A program made the position numbers and the translations under genes. Positions 23,400 to 33,982 of a DNA stretch of 64,000 nt are shown here, one piece after another. The DNA is from Rhabditophanes sp. KR3021. Lineage: Eukaryota > Nematoda > Chromadorea > Rhabditida > Alloionematidae. Under the pieces are notes generated by a model, which saw nothing but the letters and a program-made list of their open reading frames with translations, searched no databases and was not told the origin of the DNA. Within the stretch, counting starts at the first letter, position 1. Each line of letters begins with the position of its first letter. The stretch lies in contig CAUJLY010000006.1 in NCBI GenBank assembly GCA_963281155.1, positions 10,416,001 through 10,480,000 on the forward strand. The letters run 5' to 3'.

Positions 23400-24883
23400 A
23401 TGCTCCATTATATATTACTTTTTTTGTTTAATATTTTACTGATATCATTTGTTTGTACTGAGTTGCTTGATGACATCTTACAAGGAGAATCTTGTATAGA
23501 ATCAGGCATAGATAGTACTATTTGCTTTGCCCAGTTGCCACCTGGCAATGTTTCTTATAATGGTGAGAGTGCTCTTATATTTGGAGATAATGGAACTTGG
23601 ATAGATTTGGCAAGTGCGGTTCCTAATTTATACTTAAATTTTAATAAATGCTCCGATAACACCTCGGCTGCTCAGTCACTCAGAAATGAAGCTGTGACAG
23701 TTCATAATTCTTATAGAAGTAAACTAGCTTTAGGAGATTCAACTTTACCCAGAGCTGCCAATCTTCAATTAATTGTAATTTCCAATAATTCAAAGTATAC
23801 TTATATATTTATAGAAATATGATTGTGAGTTAGAAGCTTTGGCGAGAATGCATGCCCAGCAATGTGCTTTTCAATTGGCAAATATTGGTAGGATAGGGCA
23901 AAATCTTTACAGGACCAATTCAAGCTTTGTTCCGGAGATGATGTTCAGGCAATCTATGGATACTTGGTGGAGTCAAATTGATTTGATAAATTCATTAACT
24001 TATTCCCCATCCGTGAATGCCTTGAACTTTGAAAATATGGGTTGGGAGAATACAAATCGAACAGGTTGTGCTGTTCAAAATTGCACAACTTTTATGATGT
24101 CAGTTTGTTTTTATACTCCCCAGTAAGTTATTTATTTAAACTATTTACCGTTTAATTAGATTCGACGCCACTCTTTCAAATGGCTCTATTTTTGCTGCTG
24201 GCCCACCTTGTCAAGTCAATGAGGACTGCAACTACACAAGCACTTTAAATTTAAAATGTCTTCCCGACTTAGGATTATGTACCGAAAATGTACTATCTAG
24301 CGTTGGTAACTCTACACTATTAACAACAACAATGGCACCATCAAATGTTACTACAAATGCAACTCTTGCAAATATGACTACAACAATGATGCCAACCAAT
24401 TTGACCACAACAACCGGATCCCCAAATAACACAACTGGTTTGCTTAATCATACATATATTAAAGCTAATAATCAAAGTTTTATCATTACAGTTGGAACGA
24501 CAAATGTGACAGGAACCTTCGGAACGACAAGCGGAAGTCTTTTGTCAACTGTAGTTACTCCGCCAACGATTTCTGGTAAGTTATTTGTTGTAGTTGATGT
24601 ATAAAGACTTAATTTAGTGAATCCTGTGACAGTAATAAATACAATCATCCCATCAACGAGATACTTAACTGAAGTATCCACAATCCCAACAACACCGTTA
24701 AATCCATTTTTGACAACTACCAGATCATCGGTTGTTTTAAATAGCACAACAACTGGAACAGGAAACAGCACATGCTTTGATTTAGCTCCAAATTGCATTG
24801 ATATGATCTATTTTTGCGATTTTACTCTTTACCAATCTTTCTTAAAATCAACCTGCGCAAAGACTTGTAATTTTGTTTGCTGA
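23400..24883 (+). CDS. Secreted CAP (SCP/TAPS) protein with Thr/Asn-rich linker and C-terminal ShKT domain
   Basis: Exons 23400-23774, 23815-24122, 24160-24575 and 24618-24883; 454 residues. Signal peptide: LHYILLFLFNILLISFVCT. The CAP domain is recognised by VHNSYRSKLA, LPRAANLQ, YDCELEALARMHAQQC, and the closing GCAVQNCTTFMMSVCFY. About 130 residues very rich in Thr, Asn and Ser with many NxT/S sequons follow, suggesting a heavily glycosylated mucin-like stalk. The last 36 residues form a six-cysteine ShKT module (CFDLAPNC..C..C..CNFVC). CAP proteins are abundant in nematode secretions, and in parasites they are called venom-allergen-like proteins. ShKT here is a domain name only and does not imply toxicity. 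The CAP-mucin-ShKT order is uncommon. Expression site cannot be read from sequence. Confidence 0.9.
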
Positions 24884-25335
24884 GCCAAATTGAACCATTT
24901 ATTCGCAACAAATACATTCAACTACATACATTTTCATTAACAAAAGAATCTTTTCCCGGATTAAAACTGAAAGTATCTTGATTGAATGGTTCTTATTAAT
25001 TATTCTTTTGTTTAAACTTTTATCATATTTACTCCATAAGACTTTGTTTGAAGTGTTTTCAAATTCCGCATCCATAATAAAGTTTACACGTATCTTTTAA
25101 ATTTGATTGATAGACACAAAATCGAGACTAAAGGTAATTAAATAAATTCACAAAAATTCAAACCCACACACCCAACAACCATCCATATCTCCATTCTTCT
25201 AAAGAAAAGGCAAACCAAAAAGACATCCAAACTTACTCTGTGACCTGATTCAGACACCTACAAAAAGTCACCATCATATAAATTGCCTTAATTTATGTTG
25301 ATATTACCTATATTTTATAACAAATTTTATTGAAT
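24884..25335. other. Short intergenic stretch
   Basis: 3' flank of the CAP gene and promoter of the PAN gene. AT-rich, with nothing recognised beyond an AATAAA-like signal near 25075 and AATAAAT near 25141. Confidence 0.5.
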
Positions 25336-25861
25336 ATGTCAAAGAAAGTTTTGGCTACGTTGGTTTTGGTGACTTTTGTCCAGATTGTTACTTCTATCAC
25401 ACATCCTACAAGCCATTTTGGAACTAAATGCAGACTTTGCCATTGTTTCGTCAAGTATGATGATAGAGATTTTGTTGTGGAAGTGGTGCCTTACAAAAAA
25501 GTAGATAATCCATATGAAGCTACTGAGGACGATTGCTTAAAGTTGTGCTGGGATGATGAGGTAAGTTTTGGCTTTTTGAAAGTTATTCAAATGTTTGTAG
25601 TCTTGTCGAGCCGTTACTTATGGTTTGGTTGGAGGAAAGGATATCTTTGCCTGTGAATTGTACCAAACTGGCGTTGTTATCAAGCCTCTTTATGTGCCAT
25701 ATATCAATTTGTACATCAAGAAAAGCCCTGAGTGTAGAGCACCTGCGCATATCTTCTACCGTGATTTAATTCTATCCGAACCTGGAGATCAGGTCGCAAA
25801 AAGAAAGAGCAAGTACGTTAAATTGAACAAAAAAGTGAATCCTTTCAACATTGGAAAATAA
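25336..25861 (+). CDS. Small secreted PAN/apple-domain protein
   Basis: Exons 25336-25560 and 25601-25861 (intron 40 bases, GTAAGT..TTTGTAG); 161 residues. Signal peptide KKVLATLVLVTFVQIVTS. The mature part has one PAN-like fold: CRLCHCF, DDCLKLCWDDESCRAVTYG, then ACELYQTG, and a late Cys (SPECRAP). The tail is basic (AKRKSKYVKLNKK). PAN modules bind proteins or glycans, and nematodes use them in cuticle and secreted proteins. It is distinct from the four-PAN NOAH gene in this window. ATG at 25336 is the first Met in frame and is followed at once by the signal peptide. Confidence 0.85.
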
Positions 25862-26558
25862 CTTACTATAAACAACGATCTAAATTAACTTTATATTTTT
25901 TAATAAATGTATACAACTTAATTTGCAGATTCTTTACACCTAAATTGAATAACTTTGCCTAGCTAATAAAGTTTCCAAGCAATTAAAAATGTTACCATCA
26001 AACACATATGAACTTTTCCACTAACCTTAAACTCAATGGAGATGGTGTATATATGTTAAATAACCTTTTTTTAATTTCTTTATTTTGATTGAGAGAGCGT
26101 TAGTTTGTCCGGGGGAGTAATGATTAACGGGTGATATAGCTTTCTTTGTGTTATGCAATATGCGATAGCTGTTATTTTGAATACTTACCCTCTTATAATA
26201 ATTTGCCAAAGCCAAGAGTACGAGAGATCTTTAAAATTGTGGCATAACGAATGAATACATCCAAACTAATAATAAAATGCTCTCTTAACTATGAAAGAAA
26301 ATCAAATTCAGAACAAGCTTTAAATTTGGTTGGAAGATGTCTAACCTACTGATCTTCTCTAAATGTAATTGTATGTATATGCATTTAGCTTTGAGCTAAA
26401 GAATATAACATATTTGAAGATTTGTTGCAGCTATTGATAACTTTGCGATGATATGCCATTTCAATATGGGTCAATAGGTGTACACGAACTTCATTGAATT
26501 TACAATTTTCCTTATATTAATGCATTCTTATTTCTAGGTTGCTTTACTAATTACAAAG
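25862..26558. other. Intergenic stretch with a lone minus-strand splice donor
   Basis: A good minus-strand donor (AAGAGG|GTAAGT) near 26187 is preceded by a frame reading SLVLLALANYYKR, and acceptor-like TTTTAAAG stands upstream. I could not extend it into a gene, so it is not called. A TTTCTAG at about 26531-26537 is a likely acceptor for the next plus-strand gene. Confidence 0.4.
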
Positions 26559-27349
26559 ATGGTTAGAGGTACCCAAATTAACGACGACATTGACTATACG
26601 ACAAAGTGGTGGTCTAGCTATGGTACGAAGTAGGTTGATACATTGCTATGATAACTAATAATTGTAATTAATTAAGAAATTACACAGATATGGCCAAGGC
26701 TCAAACTACCTTCGACAGTTACATTGGAGATGTTTATTCCAAGCCAAAGAGATATGCCCGTTCGGCTTCAATGACTAATTTAACATACATTAAAGAAGCC
26801 GTTCATGAACTTCCCATCAAAAGAAGTCCCTCCGTATCAAGTCTAGCTCCATCCCTTGCCTTGGCTCAAGACATGCGTCAGGCCAAAAGGTACGTTAATA
26901 GTACCTACGTCTACAAGCCTGTTATCCACACCTGGTACAACAATTCATACTCGCCTGCCAAGTGGAGAGACACCCAAGTTGCGATGTCAAAACCAATACA
27001 TAATCGTGACACCGGCGTAAGTGTCAGAAGTTCCCATGTCCCATATTACACCTTCCAAACTAAACGTATCTTCGATCATGAACGTGAAAAGTCAAAAAAA
27101 TCTTACTTGACAGGAAGTTATGAATACATGAATAGATATGTTTCTGCTCGTCTGAAGGCCGATGACTTTGCTGGTCGTTTCGTCCATACAGCTTACGATG
27201 CTAGAAAGAGTGGCCAGCATGCGGTAGACAGACATTACACATTCGACAACAGTGTTTTCATCCCCCATGCTTATGGCAACCCACACTCCTACAATAATGC
27301 TAAGTTTTCACGTAGCATGTACAAAACGATTGGAAGATACAATTTTTAA
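26559..27349 (+). CDS. Basic, tyrosine-rich protein of unknown function
   Basis: Exons 26559-26622 and 26688-27349; 241 residues. The intron uses a weak donor (TATG|GTACGA) chosen because only this site keeps phase with the next exon. The protein begins MVRGTQINDDIDYTTKWWSS, lacks a signal peptide or membrane segment, and is rich in Tyr, Ser, Arg, Lys and His (KRYVNSTYVYKPVIHTWYNN, YSPAKW, SYEYMNRYVSARL). Codon use is GC-richer than the flanks, as in well expressed genes. It looks like an intracellular structural or filament-associated protein, but no family is recognised. AATAAA lies a few bases after the stop. Confidence 0.85.
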
Positions 27350-27527
27350 ATTAAAAATAAATGAAGTTGCAAAGGATATACGAAACTAATATGTTTTTAT
27401 TAAATACAAAAAGTCTTTTAAAGTAGAGATGATACGAAGAATAATTAGATTTAATAATATTTCTTACCATTCACATACATTACAATGTTGTTTGCAATAA
27501 CTTTTGAAAATAATAAAATATATCTTC

Positions 27528-28006
27528 TTATACGATTAATGGATCTTGTGGGGTAACTTCTTTAGCTTGTTGTTCGGCTTTAGCAGCAGTTTCGGCGGCA
27601 CTTTTGGCTGAATCAGACACGCTTTTGGCTGTTTCGGCGGCAAGTGAAGCAGCATCGGCAGCTACTTTAGCAGCATCAGCAGCAGCTTGGGCAGCTAATT
27701 GAGCAGCAGCTTGGGCAGCAGCTTGTTCTTGGGTGTGGATGATAGAAGCGGCTTCTAATTCGCTACGAAGATTGGCGATATACTAAATTATTTGATTTAT
27801 TGAATGTATTATGATCAACTTACTGTCTCAGTAATTTCTCTTTCTTGGACTTTCTTGCATTCAAGTTTACATTTGGTGTATTCATCAGCAAAGGCCGAAC
27901 CTAAGCCCTTTGGTTTCTTCAATTTAGTTTGTTGGTGAGTAGGTGTAAGGGCAAGGGCAACGGAAACAATAGCTAATATGGAGAACAAAGTAGTTGAGAA
28001 TTTCAT
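27528..28006 (-). CDS. Small secreted protein with Ala-rich amphipathic helix
   Basis: Minus strand exons 28006-27824 and 27782-27528 (intron 41 bases); 145 residues. Signal peptide KFSTTLFSILAIVSVALALT. The first exon adds a charged stretch with two cysteines (YTKCKLECKKVQEREITET). The second exon encodes a long uninterrupted helix: about 60 residues composed mainly of Ala with regularly spaced Gln, Asp, Glu and Lys (QAAAQAAAQLAAQAAADAAK..). The repeating pattern resembles group-3 LEA, apolipoprotein or type-I antifreeze helices, and could also be a secreted coiled coil. It ends VTPQDPLIV. The function is not known. Convergent with the Tyr-rich gene, 178 bases apart. Confidence 0.85.
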
Positions 28007-28970
28007 GGTGGAATATGGCTTGTTTAGTTTGACTTATTAAGATACTAAACTATCACCCTTTTATGTGGCCTAATATATTATTGAAAAAATATTATCACCC
28101 CGTCATCATCAGGCCTATTGATAATGGTTTGACGTCAAAACTTTTTCTGTATCAACTGATAGGACATGTTGATTATTATGTTGAGTTCGGGAGTGTTATA
28201 AAATATGTTTGTGTCCTTATCTTTGGATGAACTGTAGTGATCATGGTATATTTTCCTTGTGTAGAAAAATGTAATAAATGTAATGATTGTTTACGAAGGT
28301 ATTATTATTAACAAAAAACAGCCACAAGCAACTTTCCGAGTGGTTTTTAATGATTGTATGAAATTTATCAAATAAATGTCCACTTTAAATCAATTTATAT
28401 CAAGCAAATATTTAAATTTATCTGGTTATTAAAAGTAGTATTGGATTGGATAAGTTTAATTGTAAAATAAATGTCATTTATAGAAGGAGATGTAAAATAA
28501 TTAAATAGTATCCATCGTCAAAATCAAACACCTTATTAAATAAACATATCCATCAACGCAACCAAATCCCTTTACAAAAATTAGAAAAGGATAAAGTTGT
28601 TGAGAATAAAATAAATGCAATTACTTGAATAAAATAAATATCTTACCCATCCGAATCAAGCATTTTTCTCTTATATTTGGATGTAAATAAACTAACATAT
28701 ATCCTTACACCATCTCCCAAATCCATGCATCTACCAAAATGAGGTCAAAATTAAAATAAAAGTGACCACAAAATTGTTGATTTATTGTCATCTGTGTCTG
28801 TGTATAGTAAACATGCAACTCCTAGTCAGATGTACAATGCAAATCTCTGGAAACTGGAATATTTATTTTTGCCGCTCTTACTAGATATCCATCCAACATA
28901 GATGCTCCCATAGACCATCAGTTATTTAGTTGTTGGATGAGTTTTACTGATATTTTTACTCTGTTGCGCA
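28007..28970. other. Divergent promoter interval
   Basis: Between the minus-strand Ala-rich gene and the plus-strand Pro/Gln-rich gene. ATAAATAAAT-type runs dominate. One copy of TTGTTGGATG lies at 28930-28939, only 32 bases before the next start codon. No coding sequence is seen. Confidence 0.5.
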
Positions 28971-29923
28971 ATGATGGTTATTGAAAGATTTAATGTAGCT
29001 TGGCTTACAATTGGCTTTATGCTTTTTGCAGTTGGAAGTTGTCAGAGGGATGGTAGGTTGATTTGATTACCAATCTTCTACATTAATGTAATAAAGATCT
29101 TTCAGAGTTAACTCAAACAGCTGGAGAAGGAGCCAAGTTTGTGGGAGATATTTTGAAATTATTTGTTGATCGTGAACAGCAACAGAAATCACCCAGTTCC
29201 GGACTTCCAAAGGAGTCTAATATATTCTCTGCCTTTCAATCCCAACCACCCCAACACAACAAACCTGCCCCTAATTTATTCTCAGCCTTTGTCCCACAAC
29301 AATCCCAACAAGCCAAATCCAATCCTAATATGTTGGGTCCTTTTAATTTGCAACCTCAAAAATCAAATGCAAAAGAAAATGATGAGACATGGGGTGTTTT
29401 AGCAAAACAAATGTTAAACATGTTTGGTCCACCAACAACCACACCACCACCTAAACCAACCAACTTCCTAACAGATACATTAGGAAAATATTTGGGTGGT
29501 TTTATGAATGGAGGGGACAACAAAAACCAACCAAAGGAAACAAATTTAATCGAAAAGAATGCCGAAGACAGACATTTGTTGTTTGGAAACTGGGCCAATT
29601 TATTCGACAAAGGATCACCTACTCCTAACAATAAAAAAATCGACACTGGAGATGGTAACTTTGATAGGTTTGTGATACGAGAAAAGACAAACGGGGAGTC
29701 GTTTTTAGACAACTTAGTAGGTTCTAAATGGAATGAAAGGGGCCTTCAATGGACGGATGGTAATTTAAAACTAGTCAACAAGAAAGGAAAAGATATCTTG
29801 GGGTCAGAAGTGGCCGTTCACGACACCAGCATAGACATCCCAATGCAGCAATGGTTGAATATTGCTGGCAACTTACTGGGAACTGTTGCTGATCAAGTAC
29901 CACAAAACAGAAAGTACTATTAA
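28971..29923 (+). CDS. Secreted Pro/Gln/Asn-rich protein of unknown function
   Basis: Exons 28971-29052 and 29106-29923; 299 residues. The short first exon encodes the signal peptide (WLTIGFMLFAVGSC). The mature protein carries repeated units of the type P-N-L-F/I-F-S-A-F followed by Gln/Pro stretches (SNIFSAFQSQPPQ, PNLFSAFVPQQSQ, PNMLGPFNLQPQ), then WGVLAKQMLNMFGPPTTTPP. The C-terminal half is ordered and includes GNWANLFDKG and WNERGLQWTDG. It may be an extracellular matrix or secreted structural protein; no family is recognised. ATG 28971 and 28974 are both possible starts. Confidence 0.82.
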
Positions 29924-30064
29924 AATACACCTCCATTTACTAATTTATTCATTAATAAAAAAAGTTTAGACAAGGTACAAGTGTGTATTTAATTAACAGT
30001 AGAATATCTGAAATATATTTGAATTTCTTCGTTTTATATAAGGCTTTTAATGGGTGGTTGTATT

Positions 30065-30890
30065 TTACCCTTTTAAAATGATGAAAAAATAAACAAAAGC
30101 GAAGGTTGAGAATAAGATTCCTAGTAGAATTAGGTTAAGAGTAGAGTCAAAGAATGAGTCGGATGGCGCATTAGTTTGGGCGTTTCTTGTGATGGTGGCG
30201 ATTGCAGGAGTGTCGGGAAACTCTCTGATATCTAGATCTTCTTCGTTTGGGTTGAAAAATGGTTTTGGGATTTCGCCTTCTTCTAGTGGTTGAATGCGGA
30301 AGGTAAAGTCTTTTTGACCCTTTTGAACCGCAAAGATGTAGCAATTGCAATGGGCGCAGTAGACTCGTCTCGCATGTTGAGCCATATTGCGACGTAGAAA
30401 GGGGGGAGCTTTAATACTTCCTATTCCACCAGGAGATTCTTCATAAAAAACCGAAATAAAGCCCATTATAGCTGTTTGGATTCCAAAAGCGGGAGACCAC
30501 TCATCCGGGTGAAAAGAGGTGTTTGATAAGCAAATTTTTGCATTAGAATGGAAACGTCCACTCAAGTTGCACATGAAAAAATCGGGTGGGTGCATTGGAT
30601 AGTCGGCAGGAAGAAGTATGCGACCATGGTAAACTCCACCGGCGTAATCTGATTCTCCGTGGCCAGCAAATGAGAAATGGATGTCATGTAAATTTGACTA
30701 AAAATGGTAATACAATGCTCAAAAGTCAGTAAAACACACCTCGTCTACATGAATACGGAATGGAATGGATGTTTCTTGTTGGATTGCTTTAATCTCACTC
30801 AAAATGCGCTTCTGTGCTGGAATGGAATGATAATTGTTTTAAACATTAATTGGGAAACTTACCGCTCACAGGTTTTTGTGTACTCGTCAT
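30065..30890 (-). CDS. UBE2J-type tail-anchored ubiquitin-conjugating enzyme (ERAD E2)
   Basis: Minus strand exons 30890-30863, 30816-30740 and 30697-30065; 245 residues. The UBC fold is intact: YAGGVYHGRILLPADYPMHP, SGRF, catalytic cysteine in KICLSNTSFHP, then WSPAFGIQTAIMGF. As in all UBE2J proteins the HPN triad is replaced. A C-terminal hydrophobic anchor (LNLILLGILFSTFAFVYFF) ends the protein, so it should sit on the cytosolic face of the ER. Sequence is nearer UBE2J1/UBC6e than UBE2J2 (GRI.LP..YPM, KICLS). The extra CAHCNC cysteine cluster after the core resembles CEGC of UBE2J1. This E2 class serves ER-associated degradation. Confidence 0.92.
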
Positions 30891-31274
30891 TGCTTATTTG
30901 GATACAAAACTAATAAGACGCTCAAACAAAGACTGTTATCAAAGACGCGTTTTCAAATAAACAAGTATACAAAATGTCGTAACAGGACGGAAACAGCTAT
31001 TTAGTGGAGGTTTGTAGTAGGACGGGTAACGTTGTCACACATACACCATTTTTATACTATCTATTACTCTTTAATCGGAACACTACTTAGTGCCTTTACT
31101 AAATCAATCTGCAATAGATAAACTTTTTATGTGTTGATAAAGAAAAAAAGAAACAAAGGAGTGTTTATTATGACACTATTTGGTATAAGATAATTCCTTC
31201 CATTAAAAGGTAACTTTATTTTTGACGGTGTTATGATAATAAAAGCACAAATCACACACTCTAACTCAGTTCAC
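30891..31274. other. Short intergenic stretch
   Basis: Promoter of the minus-strand E2 and 3' flank of the minus-strand acyl-CoA synthetase. No gene is seen. Confidence 0.5.
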
Positions 31275-33377
31275 TTATTTTTTTGCCGAAACTTTGGCAT
31301 TAGATGATGAAGTAACATTTTTTGAGTTGACGGGTAACTTGGAGGTTGATGTTTTGGTGGTTGGCTTAGATGGAGTGTTTTTTGGGGGTGCAACTTTAGC
31401 GGTAGCTTTCTTGACAGGAGTAGTGGTTGCGGATGATGGTTTGAGGAGAGTAATAGATTTACTAGAAGCTACAGATAATCTCTTAGCTGAAGAAACGGCG
31501 GAGCTTTTGACAACGCTAACGGGGACAGATGTAGCAATGGTTACTCCATTAATTGTGGTAGTTTCCTTTGCGATTCCCTGTCTTTCTCTATCCCAAAATT
31601 GTTTCAAGTATCTTCTCAGGACTTTTCCGCAAAAACTTCTAGGGATTTCAGAAATGAAAAAGACACCTCCTCTTAATTCCTTAAAAGTGGCAATTTGACC
31701 AGCTACATGTTGCCGAACTTCTGCCGTAGATAACAATGGATACGCTGCATTCTTGACCACAAAAGCTGCTGGACATTCCCCAGACATATGATCTGGCCGC
31801 CCAACCACAGCGCAATCGTCAATTCCAGGATGTTCTCGAAGAATTCCTTCAACGTCCGATGGACATAGCTTAAATTGTTTTTATAATTGCGTTAATAGTA
31901 AACTTACCAAAACATTCTTGCACTTAATCATGTCTTTGATTCTATCGACAATGTGAATGTATCCATCCTCATCATACCAAGCAGCATCCCCAGTTCTGTA
32001 ATAAGATTGGGTGTCTATGAATTCTAGGACAGCTTTTGGATTCTTATAAAAAGCAGGAATTATTTGAGGTCCAGAAATAAATAAATGACCTTGCTGGCGA
32101 GGAAAACACAAAGCTTTTGTTTCCAGATTTATAACTTTCATAAGCATGCCAGGCAGTGGAACTCCCACACTTTCGACCTTATCACATCCATGATGAGACC
32201 ATGTAAAGATTCCCCCAAGCTCAGAAATACCATAGACTTGCCTCATATCTTTGACTTTGGTTAAACCTTTCACTTTTCTAGCCATTTGGACATCCAATGG
32301 GGCTCCGGCTGTAATGATTGATTTGACACTTTCGAAAGTAGAGCTTTCCAATTGGGGGTCAGTTGCCATACTATACACCATAAAAGGTGTCAAATGGATG
32401 TGAGTAATTTTGTGTTTTTGAATAGCCTCGTAAGCTGTTTTGAGAGCGAACTTTTGCATACAAACTAAAGTTGATCCGCAATAAAGAGCATAATAAGCTG
32501 AGACAATTCCAAATAAGTGGTGAATTGACAAAGGGAGAAGGAAACGGTCTTTTGGTTGGGGGTAATCAAAGAGCGGATTAACTAATTGAAGGAGATTCAC
32601 GATTAAAGATTGTTGATGGTAAATTATCGGTTTTGGCGTTCCAACTGTCCCTGAAGAAAAGATGAGCATAAAAGGGATGGCTCCTGCTTTTACGGTAGTG
32701 TCACCTTTGTCGTGTGTGGTGTTACCATTGACTAAAGATTCCCCCTTTTCCTTGGCTTCTTCATCATCCTTGGCACTGAGAAGGGCAAGGGCTCCTTCCA
32801 TGTCTGCACAACTAATGGTTCTTTGGGTGAGTCTAGATGTTTGTTTAGTGATAGTACTAATTCTTGAATCGCAAAGTACATCATCAAGACTCTTAACAAT
32901 CTTAATTCTCCCAGCACCCCTCAAAATAGCCTTTTTCCTAACATCTTCAACTTTGGCAATTAGTGAGGTCTCACAGATTGCGTGGGTTGCCTCGGCCGCA
33001 TCAACATACGACCAAATTTCATCTACCGAACCATACGCATTCACACAAACAACAATTGCTCCCAACATTGAGCAAGCCAAATGGACGAAAATGACCTCGA
33101 CGGTAGTTGTAGTGATGAGGGCAACTCTCGAAGTATTGTTGACACCTATTTCCTTAAGCCTAAGAACGCACTTCTCAGTCCAATCCTTGATTTCAGAATA
33201 ACGCCACTGTTTATTAGATTCATGATCCACCTTAAAATGTAATAAAATGGAATTAATTCAAAAACAAACCATCGCCAAACTTCCCCCATACTTTGCAATA
33301 GAAGCAAAAAAGAAGTCGGAAAAAGTTTTGTGAGGAATAGTATCCCATGAAATTTGAAAAGGATTTTGTATTTCCAT
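31275..33377 (-). CDS. Acyl-CoA synthetase / 4-coumarate-CoA-ligase-like AMP-binding enzyme
   Basis: Minus strand exons 33377-33270, 33230-31908 and 31868-31275 (introns of 39 bases each, both ending AAG); 674 residues. Adenylating-enzyme motifs in order: LIFSSGTVGTPKPI (ATP loop), YGISELGG, YRTGDAAWYDEDGYIHIVDR (hinge Asp/Arg) and PRSFCGKVLRRYLK with the catalytic lysine. The protein activates a carboxylic acid with ATP and couples it to CoA; the substrate is not predictable. Unusual: after the catalytic lysine there is an extension of about 90 residues very rich in Ser, Thr, Lys and Ala (TKTSTSKLPVNSKN), ending VSAKK. This is not a peroxisomal SKL-type signal, which many luciferase-like relatives carry. 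No signal peptide. Confidence 0.93.
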
Positions 33378-33982
33378 TGTTTTAGTGAAACTTGAAAAAG
33401 CAAATATTTAAAGAATAAACTTTTCCTACTTTATCCTAAACAAATGAAATGTTGTAAGTTTACTTTTATCTCATCAAAATTGGATCCAGCTCATCACCAC
33501 TTTTACCAATTCATAGATATTTTCAATATATATTTATATCCAACACCACTTTGCCACATCTTTTTTGTTTAATTGTGTTGAAACGTTATTTTACAATAAA
33601 TAATTGATTTCAGAAGGGTAAAAGTAAGTCATGGATGGCACGGCATCATTCTGAAATATGCATGTAGGATGGTTGGTCAAGTTGTTTGGTGTGTATTATT
33701 GCCTTTCCCATGGTAACTAGATTGGTGATAAATGTAAGAAGATGGTAATACTTATCTCTTGGTCGGTATTTGTGGATCTTTGATAGTACTTTTATCATAT
33801 TTTATTTGTCAACAAAACAACTTTTGAATGACAAATGAGGAAACAAAATGGTGTGGATGTATATACTTTTGGTGGGATAAGGAATGTAAACTAATAGTTT
33901 TTTATACACAAAAAGAAAAGTTAATAATGATAATTGATATAATAAACGATTTCCGCTTCTTTTTGTTTGGTGAACCCTAAAA
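33378..33982. other. Intergenic stretch
   Basis: Promoter of the acyl-CoA synthetase and 3' flank of the channel-subunit gene, both on the minus strand. Nothing else is recognised. Confidence 0.5.

Noticed and set aside
26033..26215. Minus-strand frame with a GTAAGT donor near 26187
   Set aside because: Only one plausible exon end; no partner exon, start or homology could be found.
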